A stretch of DNA of 64,000 bases. Origin: Icerya purchasi (taxonomy: Eukaryota; Arthropoda; Insecta; Hemiptera; Monophlebidae). Below, in pieces: positions 44,730-56,585 of the stretch (position 1 is its first letter; each line of letters starts with the position of its first letter). A program made the translations under genes and the position numbers. The stretch is taken from the NCBI GenBank assembly GCA_039619475.1, contig CM077115.1, forward strand, positions 495,711,352 through 495,775,351, read 5' to 3'. The notes under the pieces are model-generated. The model made no database searches, was not told the DNA's origin, and saw only the letters and a program-made list of their open reading frames with translations.

Positions 44730-47176
44730 ATACTATTTGCAGCAAAGAATTTTCTCTAATTATAAAAATCTTTCTTTTAATTTAATATTTCGGTACTCCG
44801 GTATTTATACGAACTATAATTTCTTTACTTTAAAATTCGAATTTATATCACATTTTAGCAAATTATTAACAGAGGAGGTACGTATTAAGGTTTTTTTATG
44901 ACGAGTTTGTCTATTGAAGGTGGTTTAAATGAGCGTAAATGAATATAGAGAACTCGTGATTGAAAAAAAAAAAAAAGGGAAAAAACAAAAAAAATTAACG
45001 GAATAAAATTATTAAAATTGCGCCGAAAATTTTAAAAGGACCGCCGAATTCCTTACTCAGCCATCATTGAGGGCGAATTAACAGGCGCTGGGGACTTTTC
45101 TTATTGATCAGACAATGTCGCCACTGTAATTTATTATGCAAATTGAAAGCGTGGAACTCATTTCGCTGTTCGCTATTCGTTCTTTTAATTAAAATGTAAA
45201 TATGTTCGCGCTTTACGTTCTATTAGTAATCTTCCGTCGCCGCTCGCCTCCTTCCTATCTATATATTCGTCCGGTAAGAGTAATAACGAGTTTTCTATCT
45301 GTAACTCTGTTAAATTAGATAAAAACGGAGGAATTTGCGAGTTTAAATTTTCCCGAGATTTAATTTTCGAAATCTTTCCCGAGATTGTGCCTTCCACCTT
45401 CGAGTTCACCTTCAACGCCTTCGCGCGCTGACACACTAACGCATTCGGCATAATAAGTTTACAGGGTTTCGATTTTGCCGGCGCGATTATCGTAGCCGAA
45501 GAAAAGCCGGCAAGTTTCCAGAATGAAATAACTCAATTTTTGGAGAGCGCGATGACGTAGACGACGATGAAGCAACGGAAAATAAAACGGAAAGATAAGA
45601 GCGATATTTTCTGCGGCGTCGCATCGAACGCACAGATAAGACGTTCGCACTTCCAGACGAACAATTCCCCCGGGAATGAAGGGGATAAACGTGCTGGTAG
45701 GCCGAGTGTTTCTCGTCCTTCTGTCCTCCTTCGAAACGACCATATTAAATCCACCTTTTCCTGTGTTCGCTAAATTTTAACTTATTATTTCCGACATTAC
45801 AGCTGCTTTTACTCTAAATGTGCTCGTCTACTCATCAGTTTCACTGTTACTGTTATTATTATTACCGTTACCACCGTTATTATTATTGTTACTTTCATTA
45901 CAACGTCATTACCTCAAGAACATTCCTACTGTTCCGTTACGGACGTGCGCAATAATATTGCGACCGGAAAGCTTTCGGTATCTATAAGAAACATTTAGTA
46001 GTACCGTTAAATTTTCGAAAACGACTGTTAATTTCTGTCTATTATCATGTTCCGTGCATTTTATGTTTCGCTCTTTATAGTCGACAGTAACGAGAAAAGT
46101 TTCGGCGGAATTGTGCGCTTTTGGCGCAAGTCGCTAGCCGTATCATTTTATATTCAATTTGCTATGCTGCGCTGTTTTCGAAACTTTAATTATTAATAAT
46201 GGAAAAAAGGAAACGAACCGTAAGAATATTATACCTATGTAACTAATGCAGTATTTTTGCATTAAGAAGCACTTAAGAGTGTAAGAGTCGCTGATTTCGT
46301 TAACTGATTTGTACGAACAGCGTGCGCGATTGGGTCAGCTACCACATTTTTCGAATTTATCGAAGTGTGTAATCGAGATGGAAACAGAGTTCTTCTCCTA
46401 TCTTCCTTGGAAGTTGTTCTTTTTCATTGTTTTCTTTCTTGAAAAGAGAATCTTACACGGAGCAAGTCATTTCGCGGTTAAACGAAATCGTATTTTTAAC
46501 GCATATTCGACTAAACCAGTCGATCGGAGGTAAATTGCGTTTAAATTGAGATTATACTCATAGCCCTACCTATAATAATCGATCTTAATCTTATCAGTTG
46601 GAATTGAAATTCTCGAAAATATTTGAAATTCCCATCGTTTACGGTATACCGTTTATATATATATACGTATGTAGTAGAGAATCTGGTGGTCGCTCTTTTC
46701 TCGTCTGATTGAGACGAAATTAGTGTATTCTTCAATCTGAATTGAGCGCACGGCGCTGTTTCATTAACCTCATCAACAACCCTACGAATAAAAATTCCTT
46801 TAGGAACCAATTCAAAAATTATTATAGCGGCTGAAGTCCCCGGGGACCCTTTGTTTGTTTTACAAGAACTGATATTACTTTGAAAACGTTCTTTTTTTCC
46901 AACTGTGTAGGGGGATCTTTAGAGCAATTACATTGAGAAATGAAAATAAGAATATCCACACACTAACGAATTATTACGTTAGCCAATTAGAGTAGTCTGT
47001 GTAACATACGATGTCATTTTCGTCGTCTCCTTCGTGCAAATTTATTATTGTGAAATAAACTCCTAACGAACAGGGTTTAGCCGAGTGATTTATTTCTGAA
47101 TTCAGCAGAAAAAAAATAAAAACATATATATACATAGATACTATTTTAATGGCTTTCTGATTTAGTTTCTAGAGTT
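44730..47176. other. Intergenic with a GC-richer block (45040-45780)
   Basis: 45040-45780 is richer in C, G and CpG. Overlapping open frames on both strands (minus 45185-45451, 45459-45743; plus 45567-45773) have no recognised domain. A TTA/ACC trinucleotide-like tract lies at 45845-45910. No gene can be supported. Confidence 0.4.
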
Positions 47177-47290
47177 TTTTTTTTTTTTTTTTTTTTTTTG
47201 GGCTCGTCAACCAAGAACCTCTTTACCCAGAAACAAATAGTAAGGAAAGAAGATGGTTATATTTTAATCCGGTCAGAAATCACTGCTAAA
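47177..47290 (-). mobile_element. LINE 3' end fragment
   Basis: The minus strand matches 3010-3112 closely: GAYCGAATCAAAATATAAC-like sequence, TTTGTTTCTGGGTAAAG, TTGGTTGACGAGCCC and a tail of about 24 A. It is 5'-truncated to roughly 90 bp plus tail. The long pure tail suggests relative youth. Confidence 0.82.
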
Positions 47291-47572
47291 AAAGAACAAA
47301 TAACAACTAGTGGAGAAGGAAAAATGCGATGTGGGCATGTACGATACTATGGGACACTGGAGGTTTGCTGGCTCTTCCGCGGCTAAAATCTTCGGATTTT
47401 TAATTATTTTATTTCGAAGATTTATTAGAAAAAAAAAGGAAAGGATACGCATACGTCGATTACAAAAAAACTGAAATTTGGATTAAAAAAATCATTAGCA
47501 TCGTAATATATGTGAAAGGAATATGGTTATAATTAATTCGTTTTAAAATGAGACATTGACAATACTTATTTC

Positions 47573-47743
47573 TTAAATACACATAAAAGACACGTATTAC
47601 GGAAAATATAAAAAACAGTCGACATGTTTCGCGGTATTGCTTACTCCATAATCATGGCAATGAAATAAAGTAATGATAAATAAACGATAACATATGCGTG
47701 TATCTTAATTACAATAATGAATGTGTCTTTTATGTGTATTTAA
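47573..47743. mobile_element. Small TIR element (171 bp)
   Basis: A perfect 21-bp inverted repeat closes the element, beginning TTAAATACACATAAAAGACA at 47573 and mirrored at 47723-47743. The interior has GACATGTTTCGCGGTATTGC and ATCATGGCAATGAAAT. A relative of the left half lies at 63085-63175. Confidence 0.75.
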
Positions 47744-48229
47744 TAAATGTTAATACAGAAAATGGATTCAAACGTTTATTATATTTTAAATTTAAAATAC
47801 ATATTTCATTAAATTTACGTTGATTGAACTTTCTTAAAATCTAAGCAATAATAGTTTAGTGATCCCGATCATTTCAAAATTTGCACTGTTAAGTTTTTGC
47901 AATTTGAACGTTTTGTATTTTTCCTATATTCTAATAACGTAAAGATGTTGAAAAAAAAAAAAATCCTCAACCTGCTACAAACGGGTATTTGAATTTTTTT
48001 TTCCAATAATGTACTCTTAGATATAGAAGTAATGTTTTTTTTTTTGTCTTTTTACCATCATCACATTTTTACGTTTATATTATTTTACATATTAAGTATT
48101 GATTTGTGGGTAGAGTGCATAAATGCGGACGCTCTGGAAAGTGGACTCTTTTTTAGTGTCGAGCTTACTGCTTGCGATGTTTATGTTCGCAAATTAAGAT
48201 CCTTCAATTTCAAAATTGTTGAACTTTTT

Positions 48230-48840
48230 CATTTTTGTTGTATTCTAAGTACAAAAATTTCTAAGAAATACATTGACTAAAAAAAAATCACCCTCGCAGC
48301 TACTACAGAATGAGCTATTGAATTTTTGAAAAAAAATTTTTCACGTTTTTTGAAATTTAGGCTTTTTTAATTTTAAAATTAATTTTTTTAGGGTTTCCAT
48401 CGTTTTCCTTAGCAATGAAAATATGCCATTTGAAAAAAAAAACAAATTAACTCCCTATCCACAACATGATAGAAAGGGCTGCAGTTTACTTTATTTTCAG
48501 CCTTGCCGCTTTCTTGTGTAGAATTCCACAAATTTGAGTCAAAATTTTTGGATTTTGTATCTTCGCGGTTTTCTATAGATGGCAATATGTCATTTAAAAA
48601 AAAAAAACAAAAAAACACCAATTTCGTAGTTGCTGCAGAACAAAATTGTAGGATTTCTAAAAAACCTTTCTTCTTTTAAAACTTAATTTTTAACTTTTTC
48701 ACAAAATTTGAAACTCCTTTAGTTTTATAATTTTTGAAGTTTCATAGTTTTTCTGTAATCGGATGAAGAAAATATGTCGATTATAAAAATAATTAACCCC
48801 CCTTAGCGGCTGTAGAATGTGCTGTGGCCTTGGAGCTTTA
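48230..48840. repeat. Degenerate tandem repeat, ~165-175 bp period
   Basis: Similar segments recur at about 48233, 48398, 48566 and 48740, for example GAAAATATGCCATTTGAAAA, GGCAATATGTCATTTAAAAA and GAAAATATGTCGATTATAAA, each followed by A-rich sequence, a CC-containing box and GC-rich text ending near AGAAT. A more diverged unit may lie near 47930. Confidence 0.5.
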
Positions 48841-48842
48841 TA

Positions 48843-48896
48843 ATATATGTATAGATATACATATATATATATATATATATATACATATATATGTAT
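48843..48896. repeat. TA-rich microsatellite
   Basis: TA repeats interrupted by ATAC and ATGT. Confidence 0.85.
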
Positions 48897-48899
48897 GGG

Positions 48900-49815
48900 G
48901 GTGTTGTGAGTGTGTGTATGCCATGTATCTGGAAGAACCAATTTTAACTTCTTCCCTACGAACTTCCATTAAATAGAATCGTCTAAAAAATCAATCAGTG
49001 GAACTATAGTAATTAGATAATCCGAGTTTTGGGGTTTATTGCCCAAAAATCTTTCAGCGATACATTTCTCCTCATTATATATGATTTTTTCTCGAGTGAA
49101 AGTAGTTCTAAAAAACAACCTGACTCAATTTTCTGATTATTCATTTTGATTAACTACTGGCTTAGTGATTCCAAAATTTCTGAGTGTACTAAGTTATTTT
49201 CAGTTAGTATTTTCCATTTCTAAATATATCTATAACGAAATATTGAAATCATTAACTATAGTTCACGCGTAAACTGTAAAAAAATCATAAAAACCCATGT
49301 CCGGAAACAACACCATTGTATATAGAGTTCTCTCATAGAACCGTGTAACGGTTTAGATTTTCCTAATGATTCACTGTGTAACAGTTTTTGATTTCCCCTC
49401 CTTTGTGTGTGACACGCAAGCATTTTAAAATTTCGGTTAGTAACCGATGTTAACCGATCAATAATAATCCGTTCTTCGCTATTTACGTAGACTATCATTC
49501 ATTCGGTTATTAAACTGAGTAAAAAGTGAACACTGTCGATGACAAACAATCTAGGACGCCAGTAACCAATCGTAGAGGTTAACGTCGTAAACAACTTTTC
49601 TCCAGAGCCAATCAAATAGTTGTTTTAACCGTGTTAGATTAGTCTTTGAACTGGAAGCACCAGCTGTAGTAGCAGCAGAAGGTATCGGTTGAATTTTCCG
49701 TTATCATTGGTTATGCGAGTTTTTGTTTTCATTTTTAGAGGCTAAAACGACGAAAAGCACAGCGCGAAGGACTTAGTGGAATTGGAACTCGTTTTTGAAC
49801 TGTCGACAATGTATT
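48900..49815. other. Intergenic, nothing recognised
   Basis: No supported gene or repeat. Confidence 0.4.
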
Positions 49816-50061
49816 CATTATAAATAATTTGCGGACAACTTAGTTTAGAAAATGTAATATATTATATTCGTTTCCAAAAAGATACAACGCTCAACGATTC
49901 GCTCAGTTTATACTATGACCATTATCCTGGCGCTCTAGTTCGCTTTTGCTAATGATGGTCACAGTATAAACTGAGCGAAGCGTTGAGCGTTGTATCTTTT
50001 TGAAAACGAATGTAATATATTAAATTTTCTAAACGCAGTTGTCCGCAAATTATTTATAATG
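49816..50061. mobile_element. Foldback element, 107-bp arms and 32-bp loop
   Basis: 49816-49922 and 49955-50061 are inverted copies with about seven mismatches in 107 bp. Shared blocks include AAATAATTTGCGGACAACT and AAAAAGATACAACGCTCAAC. No open frame. A target duplication could not be established. It abuts an RT remnant on its right side. Confidence 0.85.
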
Positions 50062-50094
50062 GTTAATCACTACGATTGTTTTAAACGTTTCATG

Positions 50095-50480
50095 AACTGT
50101 ATTGTTAGTCTTCTTCTTCCTTTGCCATGTTAAGCGAACGTCGACGGCCAAACGATTATACATGTCTCGACTTCTAGCCATATCCGTTAGTTTTCTCATT
50201 TCATTATAGGGTGCATGCTTTCTTACGCCACATTCAATCTCTATGTCCTCTTTGTTCCTAGCTGAACCTTGGCTTTTTGATGGCAATACAGGTTTCTGAT
50301 ACATCTCAAGTCCTTTTCATCTATTGATGTACTTTCTAATATTTCTAGCATCTTATCGTGCTTAACCTTGTCAAATGCCTTTTCAAACACCGTTCGAGTC
50401 TTTTCATAATCACCGAGCTTTCGGTGTTTACCCCTCAGTGATTCATCGAATGTAATTCTGTGAAACAATCCCGTTTAATC
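50095..50480 (-). pseudogene. Retrotransposon RT fragment (RTE-like)
   Basis: The minus strand reads FEKAFDKVKHDKMLEILEST, then DEKDLRCIRNLYCHQKAKVQ, then after a frame change KEDIEIECGVRK. This spans RT motif A (usually DFEKAFD) to the residues before GVRQGC. A segment after it (RLAVDVRL, TWQRKKKTN) is unplaced. The code is interrupted by frameshifts and ends next to the foldback element. Confidence 0.72.
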
Positions 50481-50484
50481 GGCA

Positions 50485-51370
50485 CTGTAGGAGATCTGAA
50501 GACTAAACATCCGCGGCAGTTCTGAAAGATGTTAGATGATGCTGAATTTCGCGCTTATTTTTTTATCGCCTCAACTAACCATTCTTCGCCGGTTCGTCTG
50601 CTATTGACATTAACATGGGGCTGGTAACATGTGTCAGGTTCTTTAAAAATCACTCTAAGGCATTGCTCGCATTAGCATTTTTCTTTTTTCGTTTCCTCTT
50701 CTTACTTCCATCTAATCTTTTTCCCTTGTCTTTTCTCGCGGTAGACTTAATCTTTCACACCGCGGAGACAAGCGACAGCTTTTTTTTTTTATTTTTTTTT
50801 TATTTTTCCATTTTAAAATATTAATATTATTTTATATGTTTTAGGCGCGCTAGAAATTTGACCTAAACAAAAGTTTAAGTGGTTAGATCGAGAAACGGTT
50901 AAAGATACGAGTTTAGGAAAAGTTAAAGCACAGGTATTATAGCTAGAGGTAAGAAGGAAATGATAAAGCAATAATTATGAGGAGCAAAAAAACCCGGTGT
51001 TACGATATTGGAGTACAAAGCAAAGCGTTCAAAAGCAAGGGCGGGGCATTAAAAAGAGATGTTGTTTGCATTACACATATGCGAGTAAAGATAGAACTAG
51101 CTTTAGCAACGTTTAGAATTTATTCAAACTCGCGAACGGAAGTGCCACGCAGAGGAGTTATGACTTCTTATCAGTGACAAAGCTGTTTGTTTTTTGTGCA
51201 GTATCATATAGGGTCGTCAAAAAGAAACACACGAGGCATAATTAATTAACAAGCTTAAAGAAACTGAAATAAAACTCCAAAAATTGACTATCGTCCCCCC
51301 TCCAAAAAAAAAATTTTACAGAAACATTTTTTGGGCGATTAATACGTTCTGGCACGCTACATTTACATTT
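50485..51370. other. Intergenic, nothing recognised
   Basis: Short open frames only. T-rich run at 50780-50810. Confidence 0.45.
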
Positions 51371-51372
51371 TT

Positions 51373-51521
51373 ATAAACAGTTTTATTACGAAAAAAGCAA
51401 TATATTTATTAAAACTAACACACCAACACGTTTAACACACCGACAGGTTTCGGAGCGACTACTTCATTTTCTGGTTATTTTTTCATAAATATATAAGTTT
51501 TTTCGTAATGAAACTATTTAT
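51373..51521. mobile_element. Small hairpin element (149 bp)
   Basis: 51373-51407 and 51487-51521 are inverted copies (GTTTTATTACGAAAAAA and its partner TTTTTTCGTAATGAAAC). The centre has GACAGGTTTCGGAGCGACTA, similar in type to the centre of the 47573 element. Confidence 0.6.
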
Positions 51522-51840
51522 TTTACCTGTAGCTTATTGAATTATTTTATTGGCGAAAAATGCTTTAAACTTGGACCAATTCGGTTCCCAGGAAAACTAG
51601 TTTACGAAAAAGAAACAGCGAAAACCTGATCTTTATCTGTTCACATTGTCTGAAATAAGTAAATTCGTTAAATACCTATTAACAAATATTGTTCAGCGTG
51701 AAAGCTGACCCTTTATTTTTAAATAAGATAGGCCTTTTTCACGTCATTACAAATAAAACCGGTTTCTTGTCCCAGATATACAAACGATTTTTACAACGGA
51801 TTCTGTATACTAGAGATTTAAAACGACTGTCCCCCCTGTT

Positions 51841-51864
51841 AACACACACACACACACACACACA
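51841..51864. repeat. CA microsatellite
   Basis: About 11 CA units. Confidence 0.9.
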
Positions 51865-53403
51865 AGCATACGTATGTACATATTAAACACATAAAGTTCC
51901 TCTATTTAAATGACTATTTGTAGAACAGATTTTGAAATATATACATATACATATATCTTTATCTAACAAATTCAACTTCATTTTCCCGTTTGAATCGCAT
52001 CTGTGACTATAATTGCTAAGCCGTTCGAATTGAGCACTGATAAATCAGTTAGGACCTATGCAAGAGAGTTGCAGTTATTTCCTTTTTTTTTGTTATCATA
52101 ATTTTTAACAAACAATATAGTCTCAAGTATATTGGCTACCGCCATTTTTTCATCGTACTTGACAGTCTGTTATCTAATATGTGACACAGTGTAGACAAAT
52201 GTTTATTTAAAAACTAAAATGGCACATGTCTTAATAGCTGCTTAATGAGTGTATCTCTTTTTTTTTTTGTCGTGGGTCCGCCGTTATCTTCAACATTTTT
52301 ACTTAAATATTTTTATCATTTACACCTGTTAAAATTGTACACGTCGATGGTAACCGCTGATATCGGTGTCGGAATGATTATGCGTTTGGCGCATTAAATT
52401 TCCCATTTCCTTATACTGCTGAACATAATCAATGATTTTCGTTTGTAAATAATTTAGTATTCGGCCTCTATTGATCTTCATGGTTTATCTTGTATTAATA
52501 GCAGAGCTTGTTAAGCTTTATGAGTGTTTTGCAGAATGTGTTTCCGGATTAAATCTTCTTTAATCCACTCCAGCCGACTTTGGCTTATCTATTTCAAATA
52601 CATCTCTAACAGTAGTTATCTACAATTTCAAAGCTCTTTTATTAAAACATAATTTTTAACTGATGGTGCGCTAAATGATCAGTAAGGTAAACGTGTTGTT
52701 CAATTTTTGAAATGCACTTATTAAAATAAATCATCATGCGAAGCTTCGCTACTTTCTTTAGCATTATTGAAACTCGATTATCAAGTACAGTCAAGCGACA
52801 GACGTATTATAAAAAATAAGTTGCCCTATTAAAAATCGAAAACAGTTTCAATGTGATCAATTTTTGGTTTTTGGGTTGTTGTTTCTCACGTGCGAATAGT
52901 AAAAAAACTCCTGTTTCGGAACCTTCATTATTTGCTAGTAAGCGTTATATTTCGAAACACCTGATAAGCACAGTCGCTGACTAAAGCACGCAGATTTTCT
53001 GCGTACCAATTGTGATACCTATTTCGACAACTAGAGAGACTTCAAGGAAAATAATTGAAGAGAGAAAAGTTGCTATGTCGTGCGTTCGAAATGATTACAT
53101 GCAAAGACGTTGTTAATTCAACAAGCTAAATTGTCAATGATACGAGTAAAATGAAAAGCACTCTATCTTTTAACCGAATAAAAGCGACCGGTCGAAAGAG
53201 ACACGCGTGGTGATACAAAGAAGCGAGGCACATAAGCTGGTTTTCTGGATAGTTAAAAAAATTGATCTTTATCAACAGCGGGAGTCATAAATCAACTTGG
53301 AGAATTGATCCTCCCTTTTCGGTGAAGTTTCATCATAATCATTTGCAAGCGGTTCTTCCGCGTCCCTTATCGGCCTTTTTGTTTCTAGCCTGTACACACC
53401 AAC

Positions 53404-53430
53404 ATACACACACACACACACACACATACA
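53404..53430. repeat. CA microsatellite
   Basis: About 11 CA units with a TA interruption at each edge. Confidence 0.88.
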
Positions 53431-54204
53431 CTGAAAGTTTCCGCGACAGAACATGAAAAGATACCTTTACTCTTTTTTGTCCGACCTTTTTTATTCCTCG
53501 GTTTCCACTTCTGGACAAACGATCCATCATCTTTGCAGACATTCACTCTTTTGCAGCGAAATAATACAGAATTCCGTGTGTCAGGCTGAACGTGTTTCTT
53601 AACTCCGAAACAGCATTTGCAATTATTTTCTATAGACGCTTCTTTACTTTCCCCGCAGATAATAGTATGCACCACTACTGTGCACTCTGAAACGCGTTCT
53701 AGAGATCTAATTTACTCAATCTAATTATACTTTGCGACGAGCTAGTCTAACATTCAGGTGGTTTAGTAAATCCGGGTATAATTTTGCGTAACCGCCCGAA
53801 TATTTTAAATCGTTTTTTGTTTTTTTTTTGTATTGTTTCGTCATGTGTGTGTGTGGGGGGAGTAAAAGTAGGTTAAAGCGAAATTTACAACTGATGGGTT
53901 CAATGATGTTTTTTCGCTTTTATTTATATTTCGATAATACCCATTTTCGCAAGATTTTCCCGAATGGAACATTTCGACGGGTCTCTGTGCGACGTGATAT
54001 GGCTGTGTCGAGGAAGAAATAATAAATCGATTCTTTTTTTGTTTTTTTTTTGTTTTTTTTGCCTTCGTATCGACCACGAAAAAGTATCCATTAAAAACGC
54101 CTTTTTATTTTTTCCACTCCATTGAAAAACATTAAATCACGGATAATTTTTTTTTGTGGTGTGACGCATATCTCCGATTAAACTGCAGACGAAATAATAA
54201 AATT

Positions 54205-54855
54205 ATAGGTAACGAGACGGCAGATATTTTGGCTCTTGGGTTGCTGCCATTCCTTGTTTAAAAAAATTCCATCCTCTAACCTGAATTCCCTATATTAAAA
54301 GTTCCACCTCGAAACTTTGGTCAGATATTTACCTCCTCCTGTCGTAGCGATAAATCCTTTTATCTATCTGTACTTTCTTCTGATCCCTGGTTGTGTCAGC
54401 GTCCGTCACTTCCCCGTTCTGTTGTCATTTCTACGATCGCTTGCGTCATTCTGCTCTGCCTTCCTCTTGTTTTCGCTATTCCCCTTTGTTTTATCTCCGA
54501 ATTGCCTTTTCCGCCTCAATGAAGTGATGGCTTGCGAGGCCGATCACATCTTTTTTGACGGTCCATTCCTTTCTGTCGAACGTTGTATTTTTTATTCTTG
54601 TCCGCTATAACTCAAGCTCCGTACTTCTCATTGCCCATCTTATATTTTGTCCTTCCCCTCGTCGTCTATTATTTCATCCATTAGTTTCTTTATATTGCCC
54701 ATATCTGATACCGAATCAATTTATTTATTTTTTTTAAAGAAAAAAAAAAGAATAAAATTGAGCTCGTCAATTAAAGGACTCTTTTCCTTCTTATTGCTCC
54801 TGGGTGTAGGTCCTTGGCTGCCGTGTCCAAAGGAAAAAAAAAAAGGAAATAAAAA
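54205..54855 (+). mobile_element. LINE 3' fragment (end of RNase H to tail)
   Basis: It begins at the last RNase H motif (GNETADILAL), continues through the C-terminal domain with frameshifts (ACEADHIFFDGPFLSVERC; the second cysteine of the knuckle is lost) and ends TCCTTGGCTGCCGTGTCC with an A-rich tail. It aligns with 2495-3112 of the first copy. The tail region contains an extra A/T-rich insertion at about 54718-54770. Confidence 0.8.
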
Positions 54856-54939
54856 TAAAAAACAAATTTCAATGCATCGAGCTATACTTGTGCAGAATTA
54901 GCCTCAGGTACTCACACTGCGTCACAACGCCTTTATGGC

Positions 54940-55115
54940 GGCCATAATCGAGGAAAAATTGGAAGGAAGAAGGAAAAGGGGAAGAAGACCTAGGACAACA
55001 TGGATGGATTAAGTAAAAAGAAGAACGCAAATGACGTATAAAGAGATCAAGAATATAGCGGGAAACAGCAGGAAGGAATGGGAGAAGATGATTGGCTAGC
55101 TACAACGACAAAAGC
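54940..55115 (+). pseudogene. RTE-like RT C-terminal fragment
   Basis: The frame reads IIEEKLEGRRKRGRRPRTTW, then after a TAA, VKRRTQMTYKEIKNIAG and RKEWEKMIG. The GRRxRGRRPRTTWMD...MTYKE...A..R.EW series is the familiar last part of arthropod RTE-like RT proteins. It lies immediately after the LINE tail at 54855. Confidence 0.75.
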
Positions 55116-55119
55116 AGGG

Positions 55120-56195
55120 CTCTTAAATACATGGATGGACTATATTATTAGTAATTTGGACAATAATAGGCGATGATGACTGAAGTGATACTGCTTTCTT
55201 TCGATAAACTAAATACTGCATCAATACAGGGAACTTTTTCTTGTTGTCGAAACAGAAGAATCACCGTCCGGTTGTAATCAAAAATCTTTTGTCATAAAAC
55301 CGCAAAATTCAATACCGATGGGAGACTATGTAAAAGTTAATATTGAGATCTCCTCTAAGAATGATAGTCATATTGTAAAGCTCTAGTGTATCTCAAAATA
55401 TTCAAACATCCCGTTTAATTTTTTACCATAAACGAGCAAGTTTAAAGTGAAGAATGCGAAAATTTTAATAAAATAATATGCAAGCTGAAAGAGAAATATT
55501 TTAAACTCAGCGGTAACATTAGCGCGATGCAGAAAGATTTATTCGAAAAAAATATCGATACAGGTAAGAAAAATTGTGTTACAGGTAATAATAATCGAAT
55601 ATTTTTTCTAATAAGTTTATCGTTAGGAGAAAATTGAAAAATCTTAGAATGGATCAGTCAGTTTATTCGCTAAATTAACAGGCTTCGGCGAGTAATCAGA
55701 AATACTTTTTCTCGAAGAAAAAAACCGGAGCAATCCTGATTAATAACGAAGCAATCGTGTATATTCAAAAGTGAAAAATTGTTATTAGAACATTCCAATA
55801 AAATCGCTATAAATTATGCCGTGAAATATAGGTCTAATTGTAGTCGGTCAGTCAAAACAATAAATATCTAGAACTTCACCGAGCGAATTAGCAAGTCTAT
55901 GAAAAGTTCGAAAAATAATAAAATGGCTCGATTCCGAGACTCAAGACTACCTATTTGGGCATTTTAGTTGTACAGAGATAGGCATAGCACTCATAGAAAT
56001 TATGCTGCGCGACTGTATACGAAAGTCACTTGGAACTGCTATAGTAAATGTTTGATTTATCGTTATTGCATCCCCCTAAGTGTGTCTTGTCTATATACTA
56101 ACTAGCGCGTGTTTTATGATGGTGTGCATGTTTTTTGCCATTGTCTTCCCCATATGATTCTATTAGCGTTTATTTTATTTAATTTCTATAATAAT
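55120..56195. other. Intergenic, nothing recognised
   Basis: AT-rich with no supported feature. Confidence 0.45.
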
Positions 56196-56199
56196 AATT

Positions 56200-56280
56200 T
56201 TTGTTGTCGCCTGGGATCGAACTCAAGACTTCTTTAACGGAAACTAGACATTCCATGGGCTAGCGCAACGACTCCGAATA
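56200..56280 (-). mobile_element. tRNA-derived SINE, family 2, minus strand
   Basis: The minus strand reads GTTGCGCTAGCCCATGG (A-box-like), then CCGTTAAAGAAGTCTTGAG, a B box in GAGTTCGATCCCAGG, then GCGACAAC. It resembles 58115-58200 on the plus strand and lacks the 3' end of SINE family 1. Confidence 0.6.
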
Positions 56281-56284
56281 TATC

Positions 56285-56554
56285 GCTATATTATTATAAT
56301 CGAGAATTTTCCGAGAAAAGTCGTAATAAATGCACGTTTAAGAAAATGCGATTAATCTCAATATCGGTCCAAAGATTTTCATCTTTAGTGGAATCTACGA
56401 AAAATGAATGCTGTTAATAAGATTCGATAATAATTCCTCTCTGTTATTAGTGAGTACCGTTGTTTTAGGCGCATCTTGAGAAATGATATCGTTAAACAAA
56501 AAAGAAGCATAGGGGGGAACTATTTGGAGGGAATGTAACGTATGAATTAATGAA

Positions 56555-56585
<31 letters not shown>

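Larger units (their letters stand above)
51525..54200. other. Intergenic with two CA microsatellites
   Basis: CA repeats occur at 51841-51864 and 53404-53430. Open frames of 60-96 codons are by-products of these and of T-rich sequence. No gene can be supported. Confidence 0.5.
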
